From NCBI GenBank assembly GCA_913774665.1, contig CAJYHN010000012.1:124001-188000 (forward strand): a stretch of 64,000 nucleotides of DNA, given 5' to 3'. This DNA comes from an uncultured Microbacterium sp. Lineage in GTDB: Bacteria > Actinomycetota > Actinomycetes > Actinomycetales > Microbacteriaceae. The position numbers and the translations under genes are program-made. The notes beneath the pieces are model-generated. The model did no database searches and was not told the origin of the DNA. It saw nothing but the letters and a program-made list of their open reading frames with translations. Of the stretch, positions 1 to 8,792 are shown one piece after another; within the stretch, counting starts at the first letter, position 1, and each line of letters opens with the position of its first letter.

Positions 1-982
1 CTCGGCCGCGAACCATCTCAAGGTCTATGCCCGCGCGGCGGGCCTTCACACCGCGCGGGTCGACGAGGTCCTCGGCCTGGTCGGGCTCGCCGATGTCGCC
101 GGTCGACGGGTCGGCGGCTTCTCGCTCGGCATGCGCCAGCGTCTCGGACTCGCCACGGCGCTCCTCGGCGACCCGGGTGTCGTCGTGCTCGACGAGCCCT
201 CGAACGGCCTCGATCCCGAGGGCATCCGGTGGATGCGCTCGCTCCTGCGACACCTGGCCGAAGAGGGTCGCACGGTCCTCATCTCGTCGCACCTCCTCGC
301 CGAGGTGCAGCAGACGGTCGATGCGCTACTGATCATCTCGCGCGGCCGCCTGGTGTTCCAGGGCGGAATCGAAGACCTCGCCGACCCCGACGAATACGCC
401 ACCGTGGTCGACTCGCCCGATCGCGCGAGCCTGTCGCGCGTGCTCGACGAGCGCGGCATCGAGTATCAGCTGCTGCGCAACGGCTTCACGATCCGCCACC
501 ACGATCCCGTCGAGATCGGCGGCCTCGCCGCGGGTGCCGGGATCGCCCTGTCGAACCTGCAGAGCAAGGGCGCGAGCCTCGAGGACATCTTCCTCGAGCT
601 GGTCAGCGGGGTGCGCGTGCACGAGAGCGCCGGTGCGGGTGCCTCTGCCGAGCCCGTCCCGGATGCCGAGACCCCGTCGCCCACCGCGGACCTCGACGCC
701 TACCCGGCTCCCACCGGCGCACCGGCCCCCGCGGTGAGCCCCGACGCGCTCTCCGCCGACGCACCCGGTCCCGACGAGGCCCGACCCTCGACCGCCCTCG
801 TCGCGGTCATGACTGCGCCGCGCACGGTGCGCCCCGCGCCAGAGACCGCCGAAGCGAGCCCGCGGCAGTCGTACGCTGTCGCGTCGACCGGGGTGATCGA
901 CATCGTCTCGCCCGCCGGCCACGACGACCGGGCCGCGGAACGACCCGCCGATCAGCCCCTCGACCAGGAGGTGCCGCGATGA
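1..982 (+). CDS. ABC transporter ATP-binding protein (5' end outside window)
   Basis: ATP-hydrolysing subunit of an ABC exporter. The reading frame is open from base 2, so the N-terminus with the Walker A loop lies before the window. Visible are an ABC signature variant GFSLGMRQRLGLA, Walker B with its catalytic Glu (VVVLDEPSNGLDPEG) and the switch His in LISSHLL, which is the order of a DrrA/NatA-type ATPase. After the catalytic domain comes a tail of over 100 residues rich in Ala, Pro and Asp with no recognisable domain; such tails are common in Microbacterium exporters. The stop overlaps the next start as ATGA, so the permease is translationally coupled. The exported substrate cannot be told from the sequence. 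Confidence 0.93.
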   Translation, partial: SAANHLKVYARAAGLHTARVDEVLGLVGLADVAGRRVGGFSLGMRQRLGLATALLGDPGVVVLDEPSNGLDPEGIRWMRSLLRHLAEEGRTVLISSHLLAEVQQTVDALLIISRGRLVFQGGIEDLADPDEYATVVDSPDRASLSRVLDERGIEYQLLRNGFTIRHHDPVEIGGLAAGAGIALSNLQSKGASLEDIFLELVSGVRVHESAGAGASAEPVPDAETPSPTADLDAYPAPTGAPAPAVSPDALSADAPGPDEARPSTALVAVMTAPRTVRPAPETAEASPRQSYAVASTGVIDIVSPAGHDDRAAERPADQPLDQEVPR

Positions 983-1797
983 GCCTCGTCGCCGCCACGC
1001 GCTCGGAGTACACCAAGCAGTTCACCACCGTCGGCTGGTGGGTGCTCGCGATCGTCCTGGTCGTCTACGTCGGCTTCACCGCCGCCGCCCTCGCGTTCGT
1101 GTTCGGCGGCGTCGCCTCCGGCGAGCTCACCGGAGCGAACGGCCCCGCGATGTCGAGCGAGGGTGTTCCGGCCCTCGTCTACAGCTCCGCCACGGCGGTC
1201 GGCTACGTCTTCCCGTTGCTCATCGGGACCCTCATGGTCACCAGCGAGTTCCGTCACAAGACGCTCACACCGACCTTCCTCTCGACCCCCCGTCGCGGTG
1301 TCGTCCTCGTGGGCAAGTTCATCGTCGGCATCGTGGTCGGCCTTCTCTACGGCATCCTGGGCTCGATCGCCGCGGTCGCCGCCGGGGCGGGCGTCCTGAG
1401 CATCTTCGGCATCGACTCGGAGCTCGGGCAATCCGACACCTGGGTCCTCATCGGACGCATGCTGCTGGCCTTCGCCCTGTGGGCCCTCGTCGGCATCGGC
1501 GTCGGGACTGTCGTGCGCAACCAGGTCGCGGCGATCGTCATCGTGCTGGCCGTCACGCTGTTCATCGAACCGATCGTCCGCACCGTCGGCGGCCTCGTCG
1601 AGGGGTTCGGCGACGTGGTCAAGTGGTTCCCGAGCGCCGCGAGCGACGCGCTGGTGGGTCAGACGATCTTCGGCACCATGGGCACCGGGAACAACAGTTC
1701 CCTCGAGTGGTGGGCGGGCGGACTCGTGCTCCTCGGGTACGCCGTCGTCTTCCTCGTCATCGGGCTCTTCACCACCTGGCGTCGCGACATCGACTGA
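979..1797 (+). CDS. ABC-2 type transporter permease
   Basis: Membrane partner of the preceding ATPase, 272 residues. The ATG is chosen because it overlaps the upstream stop (ATGA) and has a strong AGGAGG 8 bp before it. Hydrophobic segments lie near residues 15-42, 74-92, 114-145, 158-178, 184-205 and 243-265, giving about six membrane passes as expected for ABC-2 permeases. The cytosolic stretch TSEFRHKTLTPTFLSTPRR after the second segment is the typical elbow and coupling region of this family. Substrate is unknown; roles such as antibiotic or peptide export are only family-level guesses. Confidence 0.9.
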   Translation: MSLVAATRSEYTKQFTTVGWWVLAIVLVVYVGFTAAALAFVFGGVASGELTGANGPAMSSEGVPALVYSSATAVGYVFPLLIGTLMVTSEFRHKTLTPTFLSTPRRGVVLVGKFIVGIVVGLLYGILGSIAAVAAGAGVLSIFGIDSELGQSDTWVLIGRMLLAFALWALVGIGVGTVVRNQVAAIVIVLAVTLFIEPIVRTVGGLVEGFGDVVKWFPSAASDALVGQTIFGTMGTGNNSSLEWWAGGLVLLGYAVVFLVIGLFTTWRRDID

Positions 1798-1861
1798 GCG
1801 CGCCCGCTGCGCGCGGCATCCGTGCATTTGGTCGCCCCGCCCGGGTCGGTGAGAATCAACC

Positions 1862-2680
1862 GTGCTCGATGGACCGGTGATCGCCGAGTGGCTCCCCGTC
1901 TCGGCGGCGGCCCTCGTGCTGCTGCTGATCGCCGCAGGGGTCGCCGGCTGGGTCGACGCCGTCGTCGGCGGGGGCGGTCTCATCCAGCTCCCCGCGCTCG
2001 TCATCGGCGTCCCGAAGGACGTCGCGACCCCGTTCATCCTCGGCACGAACAAGCTGTCGTCGTTCTTCGGGACGCTCTCGGCCAGCTGGGTGTACCTGCG
2101 CAAGATCCGTGTGCAGCTCGTCCTGCTGATCCCCCTGGTGGCGGGGGCGTACGCGGGCTCCACGGTCGGCGCGGCGCTCTCGCGATCCGTGCCTCGTGAG
2201 GTGCTGACCCCGATCGTCCTCGTCGCGGTGATCGCCGTCGCGCTCTACACGCTGATGAAGCCGCAGATGGGCCTGCACCACGAGCCCCGGCACGACAGGG
2301 CGACGGCCATCGCCTGGCGCGCGGCGGCGATCGGTCTCGCGGTCGGGTTCTACGACGGCATCCTGGGTCCCGGCACCGGCTCGTTCTTCGTCATCCTCAT
2401 CGTGAGCGTGCTCGGCTACGGCTTTCTGCAGGCCAGCGTCAACGCCAAGATCGCCAACCTCACCACCAATCTCGCCGCCCTCGCGGTGTACGGGGTGCAC
2501 GGCGAGATTCTCCTCGTGCTCGGGCTCGCGATGGCCGCCATGAACATCACCGGCGGCTTCATCGGCGCTCACATGGCGACGCGACGCGGCAGCGGATTCG
2601 TGCGGATCGTGTTCCTCGTGACGCTGTCGATCCTGATCGTGAAGCTCGCGTGGGACACGGTGGTGCAGTTCACGTCGTGA
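1862..2680 (+). CDS. TSUP family permease (TauE/SafE-like)
   Basis: Integral membrane protein of 272 residues in the TauE/SafE family, which moves sulfite, sulfonates or other small organic anions. About eight hydrophobic segments form two similar halves. The glycine-rich GWVDAVVGGGGLIQLPAL near residues 22-40 and GFYDGILGPGTGSFFVI near 163-180 are the paired family motifs, one per half. The GTG start gives a hydrophobic N-terminus. It stands alone after the ABC pair and faces the minus-strand gene ending at 2691. The exact substrate cannot be inferred. Confidence 0.9.
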   Translation: MLDGPVIAEWLPVSAAALVLLLIAAGVAGWVDAVVGGGGLIQLPALVIGVPKDVATPFILGTNKLSSFFGTLSASWVYLRKIRVQLVLLIPLVAGAYAGSTVGAALSRSVPREVLTPIVLVAVIAVALYTLMKPQMGLHHEPRHDRATAIAWRAAAIGLAVGFYDGILGPGTGSFFVILIVSVLGYGFLQASVNAKIANLTTNLAALAVYGVHGEILLVLGLAMAAMNITGGFIGAHMATRRGSGFVRIVFLVTLSILIVKLAWDTVVQFTS

Positions 2681-2690
2681 ACGGCGCCGG

Positions 2691-3080
2691 TCAGCTCACG
2701 ATGTCGGCGACGTTCTCGGGCTCGGATGCCACGTCGAGGCGCAGGGCCTTGAGCAGGGCGACCCCGTGCTTCGTCGTGAGCACCAGGCGTTCGAACTCCT
2801 CGTGACCGGAGAGGTCGATGACGACGCTCGGCTTGCGTCCGCGGATGATGACGAAGTCGTTGCCTCCGGCGGACTTCCAGGTGCCGGCTCCGACGGCGAC
2901 GGGGAGGTTGATACCGGGATTCGGCACCCCCCGGATCCACGTCCACGCGTCGTCTGTGAGCTGCACCCGTTCGATGTGCTCACGGGGGACGACGATGTTG
3001 CTCTTGCGGAAGGACAGCGCACGCTCGGTCGGCGAGAGCACGACCTCGAGCTGCGTCGAATCGAGCAGCAGGGTCACCAT
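2691..3080 (-). CDS. conserved hypothetical protein, single small domain
   Basis: A protein of 129 residues beginning MVTLLLDSTQLEVVLSPTER. I chose the third in-frame ATG because a -10-like CAGGAT ends 7 bp before it, the spacing seen at many starts here. It reads as a compact beta-rich domain with a conserved-looking WTWIRGVPNPGINLP segment and no signal peptide, membrane span or catalytic motif. Similar proteins occur widely in Microbacteriaceae without assigned function. It converges on the permease at 1862-2680. Confidence 0.75.
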   Translation of the reverse strand: MVTLLLDSTQLEVVLSPTERALSFRKSNIVVPREHIERVQLTDDAWTWIRGVPNPGINLPVAVGAGTWKSAGGNDFVIIRGRKPSVVIDLSGHEEFERLVLTTKHGVALLKALRLDVASEPENVADIVS

Positions 3081-3188
3081 GTGTTCCATCCTGCCAGCGT
3101 CGGGCGGGGCGAACGGGCCTCTCACCTCACAGGACCGCAACGATCAGCGGCCGTCCACCATCACGGCCCGGATGTCGGAGCCGCGGGA

Positions 3189-3194
3189 TAGCCT
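3189..3194 (+). promoter_or_regulatory. -10 box of fbiC, leaderless type
   Basis: TAGCCT followed by 6 nt and then the fbiC ATG at 3201. There is no room for a ribosome binding site, so the mRNA probably begins at or next to the start codon. Confidence 0.55.
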
Positions 3195-3200
3195 TGACCA

Positions 3201-5555
3201 ATGAGCACGGGCAGCGTTGCGCCGCGAGTCGCACCGGCCCGAGGCGCGTCGATCGACGACCTCCTGACCGCGATCGCGGCGGGGCACCGTCCCGACCTCG
3301 ACGAGACCGAGTCTCTCTTGCACGCTCCGCTGCACGATCTCTTCCGCGTGGCCTCGATCCTGCGCGACGAGGGTCTCGAGCGCGCCGGCCGGCCCCGTGT
3401 CATCACGTACTCACGCAAGGTCTTCGTGCCGCTCACGACCCTCTGCCGCGATCGATGCCACTACTGCGTCTTCGTCGACACCCCCGGCCAGCTCGCCCTG
3501 CTGCGAAAGCCCGCATACATGAGCCCCGAGCAGGTGCTCACCGTCGTGCGCCAGGGTCAGGCGATGGGCTGCAAAGAGGCGCTGCTGACCCTCGGCGACC
3601 GCCCCGAGGAGCGCTGGCCCGAGGCCCGCGCGTGGCTCGACGAGCACGGTTTCGCCTCGACGATCGACTACGTCGCGCACATCGCCCGCCTCATCACGGC
3701 CGAGACCGGCATGCTCGTGCACGCCAACCCCGGCGTCCTGCACCCCGACGAGCTCTCCGCGCTGCGCCCCGTCTCGCCGTCGATGGGCATGATGCTCGAG
3801 ACCACCTCGCGCCGCCTCTACGAGGAACCCGGCCAGGTGCACTTCGGCTCGCCCGATAAAGACCCCGCCCTGCGACTCAAGGTCATCGACGACGCCGGGG
3901 CTGCCGGCATCCCGTTCACGACCGGCGTCCTCGTCGGTATCGGCGAGACCGTGCGCGACCGGGCCGAATCGCTGGTCGCCCTGCGCGAGATCGACGATCG
4001 CCACGGTCACGTGCAAGAGATCATCGTGCAGAACTTCCGCGCGAAGCCCCGCACGGCGATGCAGGGCGCTCCGGATGCCGATATGCACGACTATCTGGCT
4101 GCCGTGGCGGTCGCGCGACTCGTGTTCGGCGCCGACATGCGCGTCCAAGTGCCGCCGAATCTCTCCGACCCGCGCGAGCTGGGGCTGCTCATCGACGCGG
4201 GAATCGACGACTGGGGCGGCGTCTCGCCGCTGACGGCCGACCACGTCAACCCCGAGCGACCGTGGCCGCAGATCGACGACCTCGCGGCGCAGACCGCGGC
4301 GCGGGGATACGTCCTGCGCGAGCGCCTCACCGCACACCCCGAGTACGTGGGCGACGCCGCGCGCTGGATCGACCCCGCCCTGCACGGTTCCGTCCGGGCC
4401 TTGGCGGATGCCACGGGACTCGCGGCCGACGTGAAGCCCGCGGCGGCGTCGGCCGCGATGGGGACGCCCGGCGCACGTGCCGTCGACCCCGGCGTGAAGC
4501 GTCTGGCCGAGCGGGCGGCATCCGCCCCTCTCGACCTCGGCGACGACGACTGGGTCAGGCTGCTTCGCGCCACCGGTGCCGAGCTCGACGCGCTCACCGC
4601 CGCCGCCGATGATGCGCGCCGGTACACGGTCGGCGAGCCCGTCACCCTCGTGCAGAACCGCAACCTCACCTCGACCGGGTTCCGTCGTGCGGGTCGGGCG
4701 AGCGCGGGAGAGTTCGACCTCGACGACGCCGCCGAGATCGCCGCGGATGCCGCCGCGCTCGGCGCCACCGAGATCTGCGTCCAGGGGGCGCTCCGCCCCG
4801 ACGAAGAACCCTCGGGCTACCTCGACCTGGTGCGGGCGGTGAAGCGCGGGGCTCCCGGCATCCATCTGCACGCGTACCGACCGCTCGACGTACGCGACCT
4901 CGCCGACCGCGGCGGCTTCGGACTCGACGGCGCGCTCGCGGCGATGCGCGAAGCCGGTGTCGACACCGTGCCGGGCACGGGCGTGAAGATCCTCAGCGAG
5001 CGGGTGCGCGACCTCATTGCCCCCGCCGACCTCGAGATCGATCGCTGGGTCGAGGGCATCACCGCGGCGCACCGAGCGGGCTTTCGCTCGACCTCCGTGC
5101 TGTTCTACGGGCACGTCGAGACCGCCGAGGAGCGCATCGCGCACCTGCGACGCCTTCGCGAGATCCAGGCCGAGACCCGCGGCTTCGCGGAGTTCGTGCC
5201 GATCCCCCTTCCCGGCGCAGACGTCGCCCTGGTCGAGGGCCGCAGTCCGATCGACGAGCATCGCGCGATGGTCGCCGTGTCGCGCCTCGCGCTGTCGGGG
5301 AGCATCTCGCACGTGCAGATCCCGTGGACCCGCGTCGGACGCGACGCCGCGGCCGTGCTGCTGCGCTCGGGCGGCGACGATCTCGGCGGCACGCTCTACG
5401 ACGGTCGGGTGCTGCCCGACACCGGCATCGAGCAGGGCCTCGAACTGCCCGTTGCCGCCGCCGAGCGCATCGCGCGGAGCCTCATGCGGCCGTTCCGCCT
5501 GCGGACCACGGATTACCGGGTCGCGCCCCGAACGAGCGACGGGCACCCGGCATGA
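3201..5555 (+). CDS. fbiC: FO synthase FbiC (CofG-CofH fusion) with degenerate CofH cluster site
   Basis: FbiC makes the deazaflavin FO, the chromophore of F420, with two radical-SAM domains. This protein has 784 residues, shorter than the roughly 850 usual. The N-terminal CofG half keeps the CxxxCxxC motif as CRDRCHYC (C82, C86, C89). In the CofH half the family reads NRNxNFTNxCYxGCxFC, but here the aligned segment from residue 486 reads NRNLTSTGFRRAGRASA, so R495, R499 and A502 replace the three cluster cysteines. Downstream CofH landmarks persist (VQGALRPDE, HLHAYRPLDV, YGHVET, GGDDLGGTL). No other frame restores the cysteines. The CofG half is probably active and the CofH half is probably not a radical-SAM enzyme. 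The stop overlaps the next start. Confidence 0.93.
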   Translation: MSTGSVAPRVAPARGASIDDLLTAIAAGHRPDLDETESLLHAPLHDLFRVASILRDEGLERAGRPRVITYSRKVFVPLTTLCRDRCHYCVFVDTPGQLALLRKPAYMSPEQVLTVVRQGQAMGCKEALLTLGDRPEERWPEARAWLDEHGFASTIDYVAHIARLITAETGMLVHANPGVLHPDELSALRPVSPSMGMMLETTSRRLYEEPGQVHFGSPDKDPALRLKVIDDAGAAGIPFTTGVLVGIGETVRDRAESLVALREIDDRHGHVQEIIVQNFRAKPRTAMQGAPDADMHDYLAAVAVARLVFGADMRVQVPPNLSDPRELGLLIDAGIDDWGGVSPLTADHVNPERPWPQIDDLAAQTAARGYVLRERLTAHPEYVGDAARWIDPALHGSVRALADATGLAADVKPAAASAAMGTPGARAVDPGVKRLAERAASAPLDLGDDDWVRLLRATGAELDALTAAADDARRYTVGEPVTLVQNRNLTSTGFRRAGRASAGEFDLDDAAEIAADAAALGATEICVQGALRPDEEPSGYLDLVRAVKRGAPGIHLHAYRPLDVRDLADRGGFGLDGALAAMREAGVDTVPGTGVKILSERVRDLIAPADLEIDRWVEGITAAHRAGFRSTSVLFYGHVETAEERIAHLRRLREIQAETRGFAEFVPIPLPGADVALVEGRSPIDEHRAMVAVSRLALSGSISHVQIPWTRVGRDAAAVLLRSGGDDLGGTLYDGRVLPDTGIEQGLELPVAAAERIARSLMRPFRLRTTDYRVAPRTSDGHPA

Positions 5556-7021
5556 GGATCATCGACACCGTCGTGGTCGGGGCGGGGTTCGCGGGCCTCG
5601 CGATGGTCGGGGCCTTGCGACGAGCCGGCCGCGACGACGTGATCGTGCTCGAGCGCGCGGCCGACGTCGGCGGCACCTGGCGCGACAACACCTACCCCGG
5701 AGTCGCGTGCGACGTGCCCGCGCACCTCTACAGCCTCGCCGCACACCCCAACGCGAGCTGGTCGCGCACCTTCGCCCCCGGCGGCGAGATCCAGGACTAC
5801 CTGCGCGAGGTCGCCGCCCGCGAGGAGCTCGGCGACAAGCTGCGGCTGCGCACTCCGATGCTGGGCGCCGCCTGGGACGCCGAGACGTCCGTGTGGCGCA
5901 TCGACACCGGCGCTGAAGAGCTCGTCGCCCGCTCGCTCGTGCTCGCGTGCGGTCGCCTGACCGAGCCGTTCGTCCCCACGATCCCCGGGCTGGAGTCGTT
6001 CGCGGGGCCGCTGTTCCACTCCGCGCGGTGGGACCACGACATCGACCTCACCGGCAGAAGAGTCGCCGTCGTGGGCACCGGGGCGAGCGCCGTGCAGCTC
6101 GTGCCCGAACTCGCGCGTCTCGCCGCCCACGTGACGCTCTTCCAGCGCACCCCGGCGTGGATCGTCCCCCGCGGGGGCGGTGACATCCCCGTCTCCGAGC
6201 GTGAACGCCTCGCCGACAGCCCCGGCGCCCTGGCGCGCCTGCGGGCCGAGCTCTACGCCGAGGGCGAGCAGCGTTTCGCCTCTCGTTCGGGCGACGCCGT
6301 GGCATCCGCCGCCGCCCGTGACGCCGCCCTCGCGCACCTGCACGCGCAGGTCACGGATCCTGCGCTGAGAGGCGCGCTCACCCCCGACTACGCCTTCGGC
6401 TGCAAGCGCGTGCTGCTCTCCGACGCGTTCTATCCGGCGGTGGCGTCGGATGCCGTGACCCTCGAGCCCTCGGCCCTCGCCGCGGTCGACGGATCGATGC
6501 TGACCGCGGAGAGCGGAGAGCGGCACGAAGCCGATGTGCTCGTGCTCGCCACCGGTTTCGCCTCGGCCGAGCAGCCCTACGCCGAGCTCGTGCGCGGGGA
6601 CGACGAGACCCTCGCCGAGCACTGGTCGGCGGGTATGACCTCGTTCGGCTCGACCGTCGTCGCGGGCTTCCCCAACCTCTTCGTGCTCAACGGCCCCAAC
6701 GCGAGCCTCGGCCACAACTCCGCCGTGCTCATGGCCGAGGAGCAGTCCGCCTACGTGGTGCGCGCCCTCGCCGAACGCGACCGCCGCCCCGAGGGGGTGC
6801 TGCGCGTCCGCCCCGAGGCCGAAGCGGCCTACACCGACGAGATCGACTCCGCGGCGGCATCCACCCCCTGGATGACCGGCGGATGCCGCAACTGGTACGT
6901 CGACGCCCGCTCCGGCCGGCTCACCCTGCTGTGGCCGGGCACCGTGCAGGCGTTCCGCGAGCGCCTCACCGGCGCCGACGGGTCGGAGTTCGAACCCGCG
7001 CACAGCCCCGTGCGCAGCTGA
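5552..7021 (+). CDS. FAD-dependent monooxygenase, Baeyer-Villiger type
   Basis: Flavoprotein of 489 residues that would use FAD and NADPH to insert oxygen into ketones or related substrates. The FAD dinucleotide site GAGFAG is at residues 10-15, and a second nucleotide motif GTGASA is at 175-180. Between them the segment from F150 to D161 (FAGPLFHSARWD) fits the type I Baeyer-Villiger fingerprint FxGxxxHxxxW(P/D). The DVPAHLYSL segment near 54-62 is typical of the 4-hydroxyacetophenone/cyclohexanone monooxygenase group. The ATG overlaps the fbiC stop (ATGA) and fgd follows after 17 bp, so it is cotranscribed with F420 genes. Whether it uses F420 or NADPH is not shown; the substrate is unknown. 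Confidence 0.88.
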   Translation: MRIIDTVVVGAGFAGLAMVGALRRAGRDDVIVLERAADVGGTWRDNTYPGVACDVPAHLYSLAAHPNASWSRTFAPGGEIQDYLREVAAREELGDKLRLRTPMLGAAWDAETSVWRIDTGAEELVARSLVLACGRLTEPFVPTIPGLESFAGPLFHSARWDHDIDLTGRRVAVVGTGASAVQLVPELARLAAHVTLFQRTPAWIVPRGGGDIPVSERERLADSPGALARLRAELYAEGEQRFASRSGDAVASAAARDAALAHLHAQVTDPALRGALTPDYAFGCKRVLLSDAFYPAVASDAVTLEPSALAAVDGSMLTAESGERHEADVLVLATGFASAEQPYAELVRGDDETLAEHWSAGMTSFGSTVVAGFPNLFVLNGPNASLGHNSAVLMAEEQSAYVVRALAERDRRPEGVLRVRPEAEAAYTDEIDSAAASTPWMTGGCRNWYVDARSGRLTLLWPGTVQAFRERLTGADGSEFEPAHSPVRS

Positions 7022-7038
7022 CACTGGAGGAGTCACAG

Positions 7039-8049
7039 ATGAGCGTTCCCCTGAGATTCGGCTACAAGGCCTCGAGCGAGCAGTTCGGGCCCAACGAGCT
7101 GCTCGACTTCGGCGTTCTGGCCGAGGAGGTCGGCTTCGACTCCGTCTTCCTCTCCGACCACCTGCAGCCGTGGATGCACGACGGCGGCCACGCCCCCAAC
7201 GCCCTCCCCTGGCTCGGTGCGCTGGGTGCGCGCACCGAGCGCGTCATCATCGGTACGAGCGTGCTCACCCCGACCTTCCGCTACCACCCGGGCGTCATCG
7301 CCCAGGTGTTCGCGACCCTCGGCGTGATGTACCCGGGCCGCGTCGTGCTGGGCGTCGGCACCGGCGAGGCGCTGAACGAGGTCACCCTGGGTTTGGAGTG
7401 GCCCGAGCCGCCCGAGCGCTTCCAGCGCCTCAAAGAGGCCATCACGATCATCAACGAGCTCTGGGCCGGCGAGCGCGTCACCTATGAGGGAACGTATTAT
7501 TCCGTCAAGGACGCCACGATCTACGACCGCCCCGAGCAGAAGGTTCCGATCTACATCGGCGCCTCGGGTCCCGCGGCCACGCGTCTGGCCGGTCGCATCG
7601 CAGAGGGCTACATCACCACGAGCGGCAAAGACCCCGAGCTCTACACCGAGAAGCTGCTGCCCGCCCTCGACGACGGTCTCTCGAAGGCCGGGCGCTCGCG
7701 CGGCGACGTCGACACCCTCATGGAGGTGAAGGTGTCGTACCACCCCGACCACGACACCGCGATGGAGAAGACGCGTTTCTGGGCACCGCTGGCCCTCACC
7801 GCCGAAGAGAAGATGAGCGTCCACGACCCCATCGAGATGCAGCGTCTCGCGAACGAGCTGCCGATCGAGCGGGCGGCATCCCGGTTCATCGTCTCGACCG
7901 ATCCCGACGAGCACGTCGAGCGCATCGCGCGGTACGTCGACCTCGGTTTCCGTCACCTCGTGTTCCACGACCCCGGACACGACCAGGAGGAGTTCCTGCG
8001 CATGTACGGCGACGAGATCCTGCCGCGCCTGCGCAAGCGGTTCGCCTGA
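7039..8049 (+). CDS. fgd: F420-dependent glucose-6-phosphate dehydrogenase
   Basis: Cytosolic enzyme that oxidises glucose 6-phosphate to 6-phosphogluconolactone while reducing F420. It has 336 residues, the same length as mycobacterial Fgd1, and tracks it throughout: LGYKAS-like start (FGYKASSEQFGP), SDHLQPW, GTSVLTPTFRYHPGVIAQ, GVGTGEALNE, TRFWAPLALTAEEK and HLVFHDPGHDQ. These segments form the luciferase-like barrel with the F420 and phosphate pockets. The start is fixed by GGAGG 8 bp upstream of the ATG. It closes the fbiC-monooxygenase-fgd operon and shows that the host is expected to use reduced F420. Confidence 0.94.
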   Translation: MSVPLRFGYKASSEQFGPNELLDFGVLAEEVGFDSVFLSDHLQPWMHDGGHAPNALPWLGALGARTERVIIGTSVLTPTFRYHPGVIAQVFATLGVMYPGRVVLGVGTGEALNEVTLGLEWPEPPERFQRLKEAITIINELWAGERVTYEGTYYSVKDATIYDRPEQKVPIYIGASGPAATRLAGRIAEGYITTSGKDPELYTEKLLPALDDGLSKAGRSRGDVDTLMEVKVSYHPDHDTAMEKTRFWAPLALTAEEKMSVHDPIEMQRLANELPIERAASRFIVSTDPDEHVERIARYVDLGFRHLVFHDPGHDQEEFLRMYGDEILPRLRKRFA

Positions 8050-8130
8050 AGCGGGGGCGGGGCTGCACGTTTCGCGGCATCCCGCCACCCCCGCACGGCA
8101 ATGTCGGATACCCGGCACACAATGGAGGCG

Positions 8131-8766
8131 ATGAGCATTCCTGACACCTCCGGCTGGACGATCGTCGTGCCGGTCAAGCCCGCCGCGGTCGGCAAGACAC
8201 GTCTGACCGATGTGGGCACCGACCGCGAGGCCCTCGCGCGCGCGATCGCCCTCGACACCATCGCCGCGGCCGCGGCGGCCGACCTGGTGTCGCGCGTCAT
8301 CGTGGTCACCGACGACGAGGGTGTACGCGCCGAGTTCCGCCGCTCGCGCACCGTCGAGGTCGTATCCGAGGGTGACAGCCGCGGCCTCGACGCCGCCATC
8401 GCGGTGGGTGCCGCCGCCGCGGGTGTCGGCACACCGCGCGCCGCACTGCTGGGCGACGTCCCCGCCCTGCGCCCCGCCGATCTCGACGCCGCGCTCGAGC
8501 TCGCGGCATCCGTCGAACGAGGTCTGGTCCGGGATGCCGAGAGCACCGGCTCCACCCTCGTCACCGCTCGCGCCGGGGCGGTGTGGGTCTCGGCCTTCGG
8601 CCCCGACTCCGCCGCGCGCCACCGCCTGCTCGGCTGCACCGACCTTGCCGTGGAGCGCGACTCGACCCTCCACCGCGACGTCGACACCGCCGCCCAGCTG
8701 TCCGAGGCCGTCGCGCTCGGCGTGGGGCCGCGGACGTCGGCTGTGCTGGCCGCGGCTGCGGCCTGA
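8131..8766 (+). CDS. fbiD: 2-phospho-L-lactate (or PEP) guanylyltransferase
   Basis: CofC/FbiD enzyme that activates phospholactate or phosphoenolpyruvate with GTP to give the donor for FbiA in F420 synthesis. The protein has 211 residues. Its N-terminus WTIVVPVKPAAVGKTRL is the nucleotide-binding opening of this family, and the later LLGDVPALRPADL is the conserved acidic metal-binding region. Two in-frame ATGs (8122 and 8131) are possible; GGAGG sits only 2 bp before the second, so an initiation at 8122 or a leaderless start cannot be excluded. It converges on fbiA. Confidence 0.9.
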   Translation: MSIPDTSGWTIVVPVKPAAVGKTRLTDVGTDREALARAIALDTIAAAAAADLVSRVIVVTDDEGVRAEFRRSRTVEVVSEGDSRGLDAAIAVGAAAAGVGTPRAALLGDVPALRPADLDAALELAASVERGLVRDAESTGSTLVTARAGAVWVSAFGPDSAARHRLLGCTDLAVERDSTLHRDVDTAAQLSEAVALGVGPRTSAVLAAAAA

Positions 8767-8770
8767 GCGG

Positions 8771-8792
8771 GCTGGAGCTTCAGGCCTCCAGC
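8771..8792. terminator. hairpin between converging fbiD and fbiA
   Basis: A 7-bp perfect stem (GCTGGAG and CTCCAGC) around an 8-nt loop lies where the two genes meet and overlaps the last codons of fbiA. It has no clear T-run, so its terminator role is tentative. Confidence 0.35.

Noticed and set aside
3411..5546. 711-codon minus-strand frame opposite fbiC
   Set aside because: Composition is Gly/Arg/His/Asp-rich without domains; it is the antisense shadow of a strongly conserved gene.
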